Program-made: the position numbers and the translations under genes | In this document: positions 7,737-16,572 of the stretch, piece after piece | How positions within the stretch are numbered: position 1 is the first letter of the stretch | Layout: every line of letters begins with the position of its first letter | The notes under the pieces: generated by a model | Seen by the model: only the letters and a program-made list of their open reading frames with translations | Databases searched by the model: none | What the model was told of the DNA's origin: nothing | NCBI GenBank assembly: GCA_038533575.1 | Contig: JBCAYL010000001.1 | Location: 210,226-274,225 of the forward strand | Source: Pseudomonadota bacterium | GTDB lineage: Bacteria > Pseudomonadota > Alphaproteobacteria > Rhodobacterales > Rhodobacteraceae | Reading direction: 5' to 3' | DNA: 64,000 nucleotides

Positions 7737-9269
7737 ATGACAGACATCCTCGGAGAGCTCGAAGACCGCCGCGACGTGGCCCGCCTCGGCGGCGGAGAGG
7801 CCCGCGTGAAGGCCCAGCACGCCAAGGGCAAGCTCACGGCGCGGGAGCGCATCGACCTTCTCCTCGACGAAGGCTCCTTCGAGGAATTCGACATGTTCGT
7901 CACCCATCGCTGCACCGATTTCGGCATGGAGAAGATGAAGCCCCCGGGCGACGGCGTCGTCACCGGCTGGGGCACGATCAACGGTCGGCAGGTCTATGTC
8001 TTCAGCCAGGACTTCACGGTCCTCGGCGGCTCCGTCTCGGCCACGCACGCCCAGAAGATCTGCAAGATCATGGACATGGCCATGCAGAACGGGGCGCCCG
8101 TCATCGGGATCAACGATTCAGGCGGCGCGCGGATTCAGGAGGGCGTGGACAGCCTCGCGGGCTACGGCGAGGTCTTCCAGCGCAATATCCTGGCCTCCGG
8201 CGTCGTCCCGCAGATCTCGGTCATCATGGGGCCGTGTGCGGGCGGGGCGGTCTATTCGCCAGCCATGACCGACTTTATCTTTATGGTGCGGGACTCGTCC
8301 TACATGTTCGTCACAGGGCCCGACGTGGTGAAGACCGTGACGAACGAGGTCGTGACTGCCGAAGAGCTCGGCGGGGCATCGACCCACACCAAGAAGAGCT
8401 CCGTCGCCGACGGGGCCTTCGAGAACGACGTGGAGGCGCTCGCGGAGGTGCGGCGGCTCGTGGACTTCCTGCCGCTCAACAACCGCTCCATGCCGCCCAA
8501 GCGGCCATTCTTCGATCCGCCCAGCCGGATTGACGAGAGCCTCGACACGCTCGTGCCCGCCAACCCCAACACGCCCTACGACATGAAGGAGCTGATCCAC
8601 AAAACGGCGGACGAGGGCGACTTCTACGAGATCCAGGAAGACTTCGCGAAGAACATGATCACCGGCTTCATTCGGCTCGAAGGCTCCTCCGTGGGCGTGG
8701 TCGCCAACCAGCCCATGGTGCTCGCGGGCGTCCTCGACATCGACGGGGCGCGGAAGGCCGCGCGCTTCGTGCGCTTCTGCGACGCCTTCGAGATACCCGT
8801 TCTGACCTTTGTGGATGTGCCCGGCTTCCTGCCCGGGACGACGCAGGAATATGGTGGGGTCATCAAGCACGGTGCGAAGCTCCTCTTCGCTTATGGCGAG
8901 GCAACCGTGCCCAAGGTGACGGTCATCACGCGCAAGGCATATGGCGGCGCTTACGTTGTGATGGCCTCCAAGCACTTGCGGGGCGATTTCAACTATGCCT
9001 GGCCCACCTCCGAAGTGGCCGTGATGGGCGCAAAGGGCGCCACGGAGATCCTGCACCGCGCCGATCTCGGGGACCCCGAGAAGACCGCGCAACACACGCG
9101 AGACTACGAAGACCGGTTCGCCAACCCGTTCGTCGCGGCCGAGCGCGGCTTCATCGACGAGGTGATCATGCCCCATTCCACGCGCCGCCGCGTGTGCCGG
9201 GCGTTTGCCTCCCTCCGCGGCAAGAAACTGACCAACCCGTGGAAGAAGCACGACAACATTCCGCTCTAG
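7737..9269 (+). CDS. pccB: Propionyl-CoA carboxylase, carboxyltransferase (beta) subunit
   Basis: 510 residues, the usual length. Together with PccA it carboxylates propionyl-CoA to (S)-methylmalonyl-CoA in the cytosol. The N-terminal half has [19 protein letters not shown], the acyl-CoA binding segment [20 protein letters not shown] (about 124-143) and [16 protein letters not shown] (about 164-179), which forms an oxyanion hole. The C-terminal half has [14 protein letters not shown] and the second oxyanion element [15 protein letters not shown], with [14 protein letters not shown] characteristic of PccB rather than AccD. A strong ribosome site precedes the ATG. pccA lies 2.4 kb downstream on the same strand, separated by small genes, and mcm beyond it, completing most of the methylmalonyl-CoA route. 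Confidence 0.97.
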   Translation: MTDILGELEDRRDVARLGGGEARVKAQHAKGKLTARERIDLLLDEGSFEEFDMFVTHRCTDFGMEKMKPPGDGVVTGWGTINGRQVYVFSQDFTVLGGSVSATHAQKICKIMDMAMQNGAPVIGINDSGGARIQEGVDSLAGYGEVFQRNILASGVVPQISVIMGPCAGGAVYSPAMTDFIFMVRDSSYMFVTGPDVVKTVTNEVVTAEELGGASTHTKKSSVADGAFENDVEALAEVRRLVDFLPLNNRSMPPKRPFFDPPSRIDESLDTLVPANPNTPYDMKELIHKTADEGDFYEIQEDFAKNMITGFIRLEGSSVGVVANQPMVLAGVLDIDGARKAARFVRFCDAFEIPVLTFVDVPGFLPGTTQEYGGVIKHGAKLLFAYGEATVPKVTVITRKAYGGAYVVMASKHLRGDFNYAWPTSEVAVMGAKGATEILHRADLGDPEKTAQHTRDYEDRFANPFVAAERGFIDEVIMPHSTRRRVCRAFASLRGKKLTNPWKKHDNIPL

Positions 9270-9335
9270 CAACGACATCCCGGGGCTCTGCCCCCGAACA
9301 CCGAGGTAGATGGCCCAAGGAAGACGAGACCTCCC

Positions 9336-9731
9336 GTGACTGACCCGACCTTCCACATGATCGATGGCGGCCCGCGGCCCGTGGCGCCGTTCTCCCACGC
9401 GGTGGAGGCCGATGGCTGGGTCATTCTCACCGGGCAGATGCCGACGGACCCCGACGCGCCTGATGCGCCCTTGCCCGAGGGGGTGGAAGCGCAGACGCGG
9501 GCGGTCATGCGCAACCTCGAAATCGTGCTCCGAGGCGTGGGGCTGGATCTCAGCCATGTCGTGCAGTGCCGATGTTTTTTGACGGAATTCGACCGCGACT
9601 ACAGCGCCTTCAATGCCACCTACGAGACCTATTTTCCCCCGGATCGGCGGCCCGCGCGCACGACGGTGGGGGTGACCGGGCTCGCGGTGGGCGCGCTCGT
9701 GGAGATAGACTGCGTGGCCCGGCGACCATGA
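9336..9731 (+). CDS. RidA-family protein (reactive enamine/imine deaminase)
   Basis: 131 residues, YjgF/YER057c/UK114 fold. RidA proteins are cytosolic trimers that hydrolyse reactive enamines and imines formed by PLP enzymes. The family pattern is visible: APFSHAVEADGWVILTGQMP, then QTRAVMRNLEIVLRGVGLDLSHVV, and the C-terminal PARTTVGVTGLAVGALVEID with the conserved catalytic Arg in ARTTVG and the Glu that precedes the final strand. The start is GTG at 9336, with AGGAAGACGAG as ribosome site. It lies 66 bp after pccB and could be co-transcribed. Homologues vary, so the exact substrate is not implied. Confidence 0.9.
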   Translation: MTDPTFHMIDGGPRPVAPFSHAVEADGWVILTGQMPTDPDAPDAPLPEGVEAQTRAVMRNLEIVLRGVGLDLSHVVQCRCFLTEFDRDYSAFNATYETYFPPDRRPARTTVGVTGLAVGALVEIDCVARRP

Positions 9732-9880
9732 CGAATTTGGTTTGTTTCTCTTCTTTCTGGGCTCAATTGCCGGGGCGCATGCGTCATTACATGCCGTTGG
9801 GGAAACGGGCTGTTGCGGGGAATCGCTGTATACGGCAATCTGCAGTCTCTATTGCTCGCCACCTTCGGGTTGAGAGCTGC

Positions 9881-9925
9881 GCAGCCCCATCCGGGAGGAC
9901 TCTGATTTCAGGGGGGTGGGGCTGC
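9881..9925 (+). other. Leader hairpin upstream of the DUF6497-like gene
   Basis: GCAGCCCCA (9881-9889) and TGGGGCTGC (9917-9925) form a perfect 9-bp stem around a 27-base loop. It sits in a 212-bp gap after ridA that begins with an AT-rich stretch (about 9732-9760), just 18 bp before ATG 9944. No U tract follows. It could be an attenuator, a translation-control hairpin or a processing site. Confidence 0.4.
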
Positions 9926-9943
9926 CTCATAACCCTTTTCGCC

Positions 9944-10291
9944 ATGCTTACGCCCGTGTCGCTCGCCGCCTTCGAGGTGCCGTCGGGCCAGGCCCTCGAT
10001 TTCCAAGAGAGCTTTTACGAGCGCCGGGAGGACGGAACCCTGAGCGCGCGCTTTCGCTTCATCATGCCCGCCATCGGTGGGGAGGTGGGCTATGCCGAGG
10101 TGGCCGACGACTTCCTCACGCTGTGCGAAGTCTATGCACTGCCCGCGCTCGAGGACCGGGACATCCCCGACGAGATCGTCATATCCCTTGCCGATCGCGC
10201 CACGGAGTTCGGCGTCACCAATCCCGAGGCGACGCAGTTCTTCGAGGCGTTCCGCCCGGAAGGTGCCACCTGCATCTGGGATGGATTTTGA
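9944..10291 (+). CDS. Secreted DUF6497-like hypothetical protein
   Basis: 115 residues with a short hydrophobic N-terminus (MLTPVSLAAF) that looks like the end of a signal peptide, so the protein probably acts in the periplasm. The body carries VPSGQALDFQESFYER, RFRFIMPAIGGEVGYAEV and the ending EATQFFEAFRPEGATCIWDGF (shown here in part), which matches the small Rhodobacterales family usually found between pccB and pccA. Function is unknown. The start is uncertain: the frame is open upstream to ATG 9728, which overlaps the ridA stop as ATGA, but the intervening DNA does not look coding. An upstream hairpin lies at 9881-9925. Confidence 0.6.
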   Translation: MLTPVSLAAFEVPSGQALDFQESFYERREDGTLSARFRFIMPAIGGEVGYAEVADDFLTLCEVYALPALEDRDIPDEIVISLADRATEFGVTNPEATQFFEAFRPEGATCIWDGF

Positions 10292-10505
10292 TGCCTACAC
10301 AATATCTTGCGCGGCGTCCTTCAAGCATCGATCCTTTTGAGGCTTTGCTGTCACAGCGCCCATGCGCCCCGGACGCCTCGTATCTTTGGGGCCGGTTTTC
10401 CCGTATTCTTCCACACGGTTACCCCCAAGTGACCGAACCATCGAACGAGGGGCAGGATGGGCGCAGTCGCGCCCCGATCCCCGTGGACATAAGCAGGAGA
10501 CCGAG

Positions 10506-10661
10506 ATGTCGAAGAGCATCAAAGCAGTGGTCGCCCTGGGCCTCATCGCCCTGGCAGCGGCCTGCGCGCGCAACGTCGACGACGGTGCCGTGGAAGAATT
10601 CGTGGTTGTCGAGCAAGAGCCCGTCACCATGGAGCCGACCTTCACCGGCAAGTTCAAGTAA
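10506..10661 (+). CDS. Small lipoprotein (51 aa)
   Basis: A 51-residue protein with a lipoprotein signal peptide: Lys-containing start MSKSIK, hydrophobic AVVALGLIALAAAC and a lipobox whose Cys (about residue 19) would be lipidated. The mature part is only about 32 residues, acidic at first (NVDDGAVEEFVVVEQE) and basic at the end (FTGKFK). A clear ribosome site (AGGAGACCGAG) supports the start at 10506 rather than the longer open frame. Similar tiny lipoproteins are conserved in Rhodobacterales; function unknown. A hairpin at 10669-10693 follows. Confidence 0.75.
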   Translation: MSKSIKAVVALGLIALAAACARNVDDGAVEEFVVVEQEPVTMEPTFTGKFK

Positions 10662-10668
10662 CGTTGGC

Positions 10669-10693
10669 GGGGAGCGGGCGGCGCTCGCTCCCC
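10669..10693 (+). terminator. GC hairpin after the small lipoprotein gene
   Basis: GGGGAGCG (10669-10676) pairs with CGCTCCCC (10686-10693) around a 9-base loop, 7 bp after the stop codon. There is no U tract, so it may act as a 3' end stabiliser or a weak terminator. Confidence 0.45.
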
Positions 10694-10715
10694 TCCGCCC
10701 CGCGAGGGGCCGCCG

Positions 10716-11075
10716 ATGCTGAAGCACCGCGGGTTCCCTAGCCGCCTCACGGGCACCGATTACCACTTCACAATCCGCCGCGAGAACAAGAGCGGTGCCA
10801 CGACCCTTGCCCCGCGCCAACGCTTCGCGGACCGGCGCCCGGCGGACCGTCGGGCGGACGAAGCGTTCCTGCGGGCCCTCTGGCAGTATTTCGGAGAAGA
10901 GGACTTCGCCCGGGGCAATCTCGATGCCGGACGGCTCTCCTGGCTTTTGGGCCGGGAGGTTGTCCCCGCCGAGGATCCGTTTGATCCGGAGTCCTACGAC
11001 GCCCTGCTGCGCATCAACCGCGCCGTGGCCGAAGCGAGCTTTCCTGAAGCATTCCAAGAGGATGATTGGGCATGA
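10716..11075 (+). CDS. Conserved hypothetical protein
   Basis: 119 residues, soluble, no signal peptide or helix. The N-terminal 45 residues are basic (several RR pairs), the rest is acidic and helical (RADEAFLRALWQYFGEEDF ... FPEAFQEDDWA). I do not recognise a domain. Coding is supported by consistent GC bias, a start just after a hairpin and the position in the pccB-pccA interval, where small uncharacterised genes are usual in this group. No obvious strong ribosome site is visible, so the start may be wrong. Confidence 0.5.
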   Translation: MLKHRGFPSRLTGTDYHFTIRRENKSGATTLAPRQRFADRRPADRRADEAFLRALWQYFGEEDFARGNLDAGRLSWLLGREVVPAEDPFDPESYDALLRINRAVAEASFPEAFQEDDWA

Positions 11076-11385
11076 AAGCGCCGATGGCTTGTAGGGTATA
11101 TGAGCGGCATTTGGCTCAACCAGAGGTTTACCGAAATGAAAGCTATGCAGGCAACCTCCTCAATGGAAAGGTGATTTCTGCGGGGCGTCACACCCAGTTA
11201 CCCAGCCCCGTGACTTGTCACACCTGTACCCCTTCCCCGGAACGCCGACCTGCCCCAAGCAGGTCGGCGTCTCCCGTTGACAGGGGCAGGCCCTCTCGGG
11301 GACATATGGGGCATAACAGTGACCTCCTCGTGCCTCGGCTGGGCGGAGAGCAGGTCCAACCACAGGCAACAAAGGCTCAAGTAAC
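11076..11385. other. 310-bp intergenic region with a strong hairpin
   Basis: No convincing gene is visible. The region holds a perfect 11-bp hairpin, CGCCGACCTGC (11243-11253) and GCAGGTCGGCG (11259-11269) with loop CCCAA, followed by CTCCCG rather than a U tract. It also holds a 12-codon reading frame starting at about 11137 that I do not believe. The size and the hairpin would fit an untranslated leader or a small RNA upstream of the glycine-zipper lipoprotein gene. Confidence 0.5.
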
Positions 11386-11586
11386 ATGCAGATCATCAAA
11401 TGCGCTTTCGCAATCGCCGCGTTCGTCACGCTCGCGGGCTGTCTCGACAATGACGCCGAGCGCGGCGTGGCCGGCGCAGCCGGCGGTGCCGTGCTGGATC
11501 GGGCGCTTGGCGGCGACGGTGTGCGTGGCGCGGTCATCGGCGGCGCGGCCGGCGTCTTCTGCGACGACGCAGGCGTCTGCCGGTAG
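11386..11586 (+). CDS. Small glycine-zipper lipoprotein (66 aa)
   Basis: 66 residues. The N-terminus is a lipoprotein signal (MQIIKCAFAIAAFVTLAGC) with lipobox LAGC and predicted lipidated Cys19. The mature part contains a Gly/Ala-rich segment, GVAGAAGGAVLDRALGGDG and GAVIGGAAGVF, with GxxxG spacing typical of glycine-zipper segments that pack helices in membranes. Two Cys near the C-terminus (FCDDAGVC) may form a disulfide. Probably an outer-membrane or periplasmic lipoprotein of unknown function. A strong intrinsic terminator (11631-11661) closes the unit before pccA. Confidence 0.75.
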   Translation: MQIIKCAFAIAAFVTLAGCLDNDAERGVAGAAGGAVLDRALGGDGVRGAVIGGAAGVFCDDAGVCR

Positions 11587-11630
11587 TCACACGCAGCGGC
11601 CTTTCACGGCCCACAGAACTTTAAGCGCAC

Positions 11631-11661
11631 CCCCTCTCGGCTCTCGCCGGGAGGGGTTTTT
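11631..11661 (+). terminator. Rho-independent terminator
   Basis: CCCCTCTCGGC pairs with GCCGGGAGGGG (one G-U pair) around a TCTC loop and is followed by TTTTT. It lies 44 bp after the lipoprotein stop codon and 30 bp before pccA, so pccA is probably transcribed from its own start or by read-through. This is the clearest intrinsic terminator in the window. Confidence 0.9.
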
Positions 11662-11691
11662 CGTGCGCCTACGACACTAAGGGGGACAGGA

Positions 11692-13737
11692 ATGTTCAAA
11701 AAGATCCTCATCGCCAACCGGGGTGAAATCGCCTGCCGGGTCATCAAGACCGCGCGCAAGATGGGCATCGCCACCGTCGCGATCTATTCCGATGCCGATG
11801 CGGGCGCGCTTCACGTGAAGATGGCCGATGAAGCGATCCATATCGGCCCGCCCCCGGCCAACCAGTCTTATATCGTGATCGAGAAGGTCATGGACGCGAT
11901 CAAGGCCTCCGGCGCGGAAGCCGTCCATCCGGGCTACGGGTTCCTTTCCGAGAACAAGCTCTTTGCCGAGGCGCTGGAGAAGGCGGGCGTGGCCTTCATC
12001 GGCCCGCCGGCGGGCGCGATCGAGAGCATGGGCGACAAGATCACCTCCAAGAAGATCGCGCAGGAGGCCGAGGTCTCCACCGTGCCGGGCTATATGGGCC
12101 TGATCGAGGATGCCGAGGAGGCCGTGAAGATCTCGAACGAGATCGGCTACCCGGTGATGATCAAGGCCTCCGCTGGCGGCGGCGGCAAGGGGATGCGCAT
12201 CGCGTGGAACGACGCGGAGGCGCGCGAAGGCTTCCAGAGCTCGAAGAACGAGGCGGCGAACTCCTTCGGCGACGACCGCATCTTCATCGAGAAATTCGTC
12301 ACCCAACCGCGCCATATCGAGATCCAGGTGCTGTGTGACCAGCACGGGAACGGCGTCTACCTCCATGAGCGCGAATGCTCGATTCAGCGGCGCAATCAGA
12401 AGGTCGTGGAAGAGGCGCCGTCGCCTTTCCTCGATCCCGAGACGCGTAAGGCAATGGGAGAGCAGTCCCTCGCGCTGGCCCATGCCGTGGGCTACGCATC
12501 CGCGGGCACGGTGGAATTCATCGTGGATGGTGACAAGAACTTCTACTTCCTCGAGATGAACACACGCCTTCAGGTGGAGCATCCGGTGACGGAGCTCATC
12601 ACCGGCGTCGATCTGGTGGAGCAGATGATCCGCGTGGCGGCGGGCGAAAAGCTCTCCCTCAAGCAGTCCGATCTGAAGATGAAAGGCTGGGCCATCGAGA
12701 ACCGGCTCTATGCCGAGGATCCCTATCGCAACTTCCTGCCCTCCATCGGGCGGCTCATGCGCTATCGCCCGCCTGCCGAGGTGGCCGCGGGCCCCATGGC
12801 CGCGGCGGGGACGTGGCACGGGGAGGCCCATATCGCCGAGACCGGCGTCAGAAACGACACCGGCGTCTTCGAAGGCGGCGAGATCTCGATGTACTACGAC
12901 CCGATGATCGCCAAGCTCTGCACTTGGGGCCCTGATCGCGCGGCGGCCATCGAGTCGATGCGGAACGCGCTCGACGCCTTCGAGGTGGAAGGCATCGGTC
13001 ACAACCTGCCCTTCGTGGCCGCCGTGATGGACCACCCGAAATTCATCTCCGGCGACATGACAACCGCCTTCATCGCCGAGGAATATCCCGACGGCTTCGA
13101 GGGCGTGACGCTCGATGACGATACACTCCGGCGCGTGGCCGCCGCTGCTGCCGCGATGATGCGGGTGAGCGAGATCCGCCGCACGCGCATCACCGGCCGG
13201 ATGGACAATCACACCCGCGTCGTGGGCGGCGAGAGCGTGGTGACGCTCGAAGGGGCCACACACCGCGTTACCATCGCCGCGGACCCGAAAGGCTCAGACA
13301 TCCGCTTCGAAGACGGTGAAGCGCTCCGGGTCGAGAGTGACTGGCTCCCCGGCCAGACGCTCGCCGAGCTTGTCGTGGGCGACCGCCCCATGACGCTCAA
13401 GGTCGACAAGATCGCCCATGGCTTCCGAATCCGCTTCCGCGGCGCTGATTTCAAGGTCCATGTCCGCTCCCCGCGTCAGGCCGAGCTCGCGGCGCTCATG
13501 CCCGAGAAGCTGCCGCCCGACACCTCGAAGATGCTCCTTTGCCCCATGCCCGGCCTCATCGTGAAGGTCGACGTGGAAGAGGGGCAGGAGATCGAGGAGG
13601 GGCAGGCGCTCTGCACCGTCGAGGCCATGAAGATGGAGAACATCCTGCGCGCCGAAAGAAAGGCCAAGGTGAAGAAGATCAACGCAGGCGCGGGCGACAG
13701 CCTCGCCGTCGACGACGTCATCATGGAGTTCGAGTGA
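11692..13737 (+). CDS. pccA: Propionyl-CoA carboxylase, biotin carboxylase/carrier (alpha) subunit
   Basis: 681 residues. The biotin carboxylase part (1 to about 450) starts KILIANRGEIACRVIKTA, has the ATP-grasp glycine loop GGGGKG (162-167) and the catalytic segment EMNTRLQVEHPVTE (288-301). A linker domain (about 500-600) typical of acyl-CoA carboxylases of the PCC type follows. The C-terminal biotin carrier domain has EAMKMEN with the biotinylated Lys at 647. With PccB it forms the cytosolic propionyl-CoA carboxylase, which makes methylmalonyl-CoA from the propionyl-CoA of propionate, odd-chain fatty acids, Val/Ile or acrylate. Ribosome site GGGGGACAGGA. The gene sits just after a strong terminator. 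Confidence 0.97.
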   Translation: MFKKILIANRGEIACRVIKTARKMGIATVAIYSDADAGALHVKMADEAIHIGPPPANQSYIVIEKVMDAIKASGAEAVHPGYGFLSENKLFAEALEKAGVAFIGPPAGAIESMGDKITSKKIAQEAEVSTVPGYMGLIEDAEEAVKISNEIGYPVMIKASAGGGGKGMRIAWNDAEAREGFQSSKNEAANSFGDDRIFIEKFVTQPRHIEIQVLCDQHGNGVYLHERECSIQRRNQKVVEEAPSPFLDPETRKAMGEQSLALAHAVGYASAGTVEFIVDGDKNFYFLEMNTRLQVEHPVTELITGVDLVEQMIRVAAGEKLSLKQSDLKMKGWAIENRLYAEDPYRNFLPSIGRLMRYRPPAEVAAGPMAAAGTWHGEAHIAETGVRNDTGVFEGGEISMYYDPMIAKLCTWGPDRAAAIESMRNALDAFEVEGIGHNLPFVAAVMDHPKFISGDMTTAFIAEEYPDGFEGVTLDDDTLRRVAAAAAAMMRVSEIRRTRITGRMDNHTRVVGGESVVTLEGATHRVTIAADPKGSDIRFEDGEALRVESDWLPGQTLAELVVGDRPMTLKVDKIAHGFRIRFRGADFKVHVRSPRQAELAALMPEKLPPDTSKMLLCPMPGLIVKVDVEEGQEIEEGQALCTVEAMKMENILRAERKAKVKKINAGAGDSLAVDDVIMEFE

Positions 13738-13776
13738 GCCGGTGAAAGGCCCGGCCTCCCATAGGCCCGCCCTGCG

Positions 13777-14250
13777 TCAGCTGCCCCGGTTTTCCGAAAT
13801 CTCGCGCTGGCGGATGGGCTGTTTGTCGACGGAGCGGGAGATTTCGCGCATGTCGTACGGGAAGGGCTTGCGCAGCACGCGCCCGCCATCCTTGCCCAGC
13901 AGCACCATCTGGAAGCCGCGCGGGCGGAACTCGATGCGGATATCGCTCGGCTCGCCGGGCGTCGTGTCGGTGATGATGACGATGTCACGCTCGATCACGT
14001 CGTCGATCTCGGAGGTGAGATTGTCCATCTGGGTCTGGAAGGCCGGATCGAGCGGGCTGTCAGCGAAGACGATGACGGGGCGCGCCACCCAGCGGAACTC
14101 GGAGAGGTCCACATCGGCGGCATTGAAGATCGTATCGGGGGCATCCCGCCAGGCCGCCACGGCGCTTTCCACCTCGCCCTCGGCATATGATGCGTGGGGC
14201 AGGGTTGCGAGCGCGGTCAGCGCGATGGCAGATGCGGCAAGAAATTTCAC
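13777..14250 (-). CDS. DUF4174-domain periplasmic protein
   Basis: 157 residues with a cleavable signal peptide (VKFLAASAIALTALATLPHASYA). The mature protein matches the DUF4174 type: RWVARPVIVFADSPLDPAFQ, a segment DIVIITDTTP, and LLGKDGGRVLRKPFPYDMREI near the end. This looks like a degraded thioredoxin-like fold in which the Cys pair is absent. Function unknown; presumed periplasmic. The start is GTG at 14250 with AAGGAG upstream. It lies on the opposite strand between pccA and mcm, an arrangement common in Rhodobacteraceae. Confidence 0.85.
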   Translation of the reverse strand: MKFLAASAIALTALATLPHASYAEGEVESAVAAWRDAPDTIFNAADVDLSEFRWVARPVIVFADSPLDPAFQTQMDNLTSEIDDVIERDIVIITDTTPGEPSDIRIEFRPRGFQMVLLGKDGGRVLRKPFPYDMREISRSVDKQPIRQREISENRGS

Positions 14251-14366
14251 AGGGCTGTCTCCTTCTGCACGTTACATAGGCGCGTGGCGCGGAAGTGCGA
14301 AGGGGAAGATCGCGGCCCGTGGTCACAGACCTGCTATAGCCGGGGTGAAGACGTGAGGACGACACC

Positions 14367-16481
14367 ATGAACGAGCGCTGGAAAGAACTGGCCGAGGCGG
14401 AGCTGCGCGGGCGCTCGCTCGGCGATCTGACCTGGGAGACGCTGGAAGGGATCGCGGTGAAGCCGGTCTACGGGCCCGAAGATGTTGACGGTATCAACCG
14501 GGGTACGCCGGGGGCGGCGCCCTTCACGCGCGGGGTGAAGGCCACGATGTATGCCGGCCGCCCCTGGACGATCCGGCAATATGCCGGCTTCTCCACGGCC
14601 GAGGAATCGAACGCGTTCTACCGCAAGGCCCTCGCGGCCGGTCAGCAGGGCGTGTCCGTGGCCTTCGATCTGGCCACCCATCGCGGCTATGACAGCGACC
14701 ATCCGCGCGTGGTGGGCGATGTCGGCAAGGCGGGCGTGGCAATCGACAGCGTCGAGGACATGAAGACGCTCTTCGACGGGATCCCTCTCGAGAAGGTCTC
14801 GGTCTCCATGACGATGAACGGCGCGGTGATCCCGGTGCTGGCATCCTTCATCGTGGCGGGCGAGGAGCAGGGCGTCGACCGGGCGCAGCTTTCGGGCACG
14901 ATCCAGAACGACATCCTCAAGGAATTCATGGTCCGCAACACCTACGTCTATCCGCCAGAGCCCTCGATGCGGATCGTGGCGGACATCATCGAGTACACGG
15001 CGAACGAGATGCCGAAGTTCAACTCGATCTCGATCTCCGGCTATCACATGCAGGAGGCGGGCGCGAACCTCGTGCAGGAGCTGGCCTACACGCTGGCTGA
15101 CGGGCGCGAATACGTGCGCGCGGCCATCGACCGCGGCATGGACGTGGACCGCTTCGCCGGGCGGCTCTCCTTCTTCTTCGCCATCGGGATGAACTTCTTC
15201 ATGGAGGCCGCGAAGCTCCGCGCGGCGCGGCTGCTCTGGCATCGCATCATGTCGGAGTTCGAGCCGAAGAACCCAAAATCGCTTATGCTGCGCACCCATT
15301 GCCAGACCTCTGGCGTGTCCCTGCAGGAGCAGGACCCCTACAACAACATCGTGCGCACGGCCTTCGAGGCCATGTCGGCGGTGCTGGGCGGGACCCAGTC
15401 GCTCCATACCAACTCCTTCGACGAAGCCATTGCGCTGCCTACGGAATTTTCCTCCCGCATCGCGCGGAACACGCAGCTCATCCTCCAGGAAGAGACGGGG
15501 GTGACGAAGGTCGTCGATCCGCTGGCCGGGTCCTACTACGTGGAGGCGCTCACCGAGGAGCTCGCGCGCGAGGCCTGGACGCTCATCGAGGAGATCGAGG
15601 AGATGGGCGGCATGACGAAGGCCGTGGCGAGCGGCCTGCCCAAGCTCAAGATCGAGGAGACGGCGGCGCGCCGTCAGGCGCAGATCGACAGGGGGGACGA
15701 GGTCATCGTGGGGGTGAACAAGTACCGCCGGGAGACGGAGGACGCCATCGACATCCTCGACGTCGACAATGTGAAGGTACGCGAGCAGCAGGTTGCAAAG
15801 CTCGAGCGCATCCGCGCCTCCCGCGACCAGGCGGCCTGCGATGCCGCGCTGCTCGAGCTCGGGCGGCGCTGCGAAGAGGGGGGCAACCTCCTCGAGGCGG
15901 CCGTCGAATGCGCGCGCATGCGGGCCACCGTGGGCGAGATGAGCCTCGCCATGGAGGGCACGTTCGGGCGGCACAGGGCGGAGGTGAAGACTTTGGCAGG
16001 CGTCTATGGCTCGGCCTATGAAGGCGACGAGGGCTTCGAGAAGATCCAGAAGGCCGTGGAGGGCTTTGCCGAGGATGAAGGCCGCAGGCCCCGGATGCTC
16101 GTGGTCAAGATGGGCCAGGACGGGCACGATCGCGGCGCGAAGGTGATCGCCACAGCGTTTGCCGATATCGGGTTCGACGTGGATGTGGGCCCGCTCTTCC
16201 AGACCCCGGAAGAGGCCGCGCAGGATGCCATCGACAACGATGTGCACGTGGTGGGCATCTCGAGCCAAGCGGCGGGCCACAAAACGCTCGCGCCGAAGCT
16301 CATCGAGGCGCTCAAGGCGCAGGATGCCAGCGACATCATCGTCGTCTGCGGCGGCGTGATCCCGCAGCAGGATTACGACTACCTGAAATCCTCGGGCGTG
16401 GCGGCGATCTTCGGCCCCGGGACCAATATCCCCGACGCGGCGCAGGATGTTCTGAATCTCATCCGGGAAGCGCGTGCGTGA
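14367..16481 (+). CDS. mcm: Methylmalonyl-CoA mutase, single-chain type
   Basis: 704 residues, catalytic and cobalamin domains in one chain. It isomerises (R)-methylmalonyl-CoA to succinyl-CoA with adenosylcobalamin. The TIM-barrel domain carries [60 protein letters not shown] and [15 protein letters not shown]. The C-terminal B12 domain (about 575-704) has DGHDRGAK, with the cobalt-ligating His at 587, and [10 protein letters not shown]. The enzyme feeds propionyl-CoA carbon into the TCA cycle. The required epimerase and the MeaB-type chaperone are not in this window. ATG 14367 is preceded by GAGGACGACACC. Confidence 0.97.
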   Translation: MNERWKELAEAELRGRSLGDLTWETLEGIAVKPVYGPEDVDGINRGTPGAAPFTRGVKATMYAGRPWTIRQYAGFSTAEESNAFYRKALAAGQQGVSVAFDLATHRGYDSDHPRVVGDVGKAGVAIDSVEDMKTLFDGIPLEKVSVSMTMNGAVIPVLASFIVAGEEQGVDRAQLSGTIQNDILKEFMVRNTYVYPPEPSMRIVADIIEYTANEMPKFNSISISGYHMQEAGANLVQELAYTLADGREYVRAAIDRGMDVDRFAGRLSFFFAIGMNFFMEAAKLRAARLLWHRIMSEFEPKNPKSLMLRTHCQTSGVSLQEQDPYNNIVRTAFEAMSAVLGGTQSLHTNSFDEAIALPTEFSSRIARNTQLILQEETGVTKVVDPLAGSYYVEALTEELAREAWTLIEEIEEMGGMTKAVASGLPKLKIEETAARRQAQIDRGDEVIVGVNKYRRETEDAIDILDVDNVKVREQQVAKLERIRASRDQAACDAALLELGRRCEEGGNLLEAAVECARMRATVGEMSLAMEGTFGRHRAEVKTLAGVYGSAYEGDEGFEKIQKAVEGFAEDEGRRPRMLVVKMGQDGHDRGAKVIATAFADIGFDVDVGPLFQTPEEAAQDAIDNDVHVVGISSQAAGHKTLAPKLIEALKAQDASDIIVVCGGVIPQQDYDYLKSSGVAAIFGPGTNIPDAAQDVLNLIREARA

Positions 16482-16572
16482 AAGGCGCGTCGCTGCGCTT
16501 TCGAAGGGCGTCTGATCGCCCGTCATGCCGTTCGGAGAGGACATCGGCGCCCGTGGCGTGGGCGGCGCGTGA

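Noticed and set aside
9728-9943. N-terminal extension of the DUF6497-like protein from ATG 9728
   Set aside because: It overlaps the ridA stop as ATGA, but the added residues resemble no signal peptide and the DNA is not GC-biased like coding sequence, so ATG 9944 was kept as start.
11066-11680. 204-codon frame across the intergenic region and the glycine-zipper gene
   Set aside because: Runs through the 11243 hairpin and the clear terminator at 11631; it is a shadow frame.
14334-16544. 736-codon open frame on the minus strand opposite mcm
   Set aside because: A shadow frame caused by high GC content; it has no recognisable domain and a His/Arg/Asp-rich composition, while mcm on the other strand is certain. 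The same holds for 2178-4064 and 820-2484.
16524-16571. 15-codon frame just before the VOC gene
   Set aside because: Too short and without ribosome site; probably chance.
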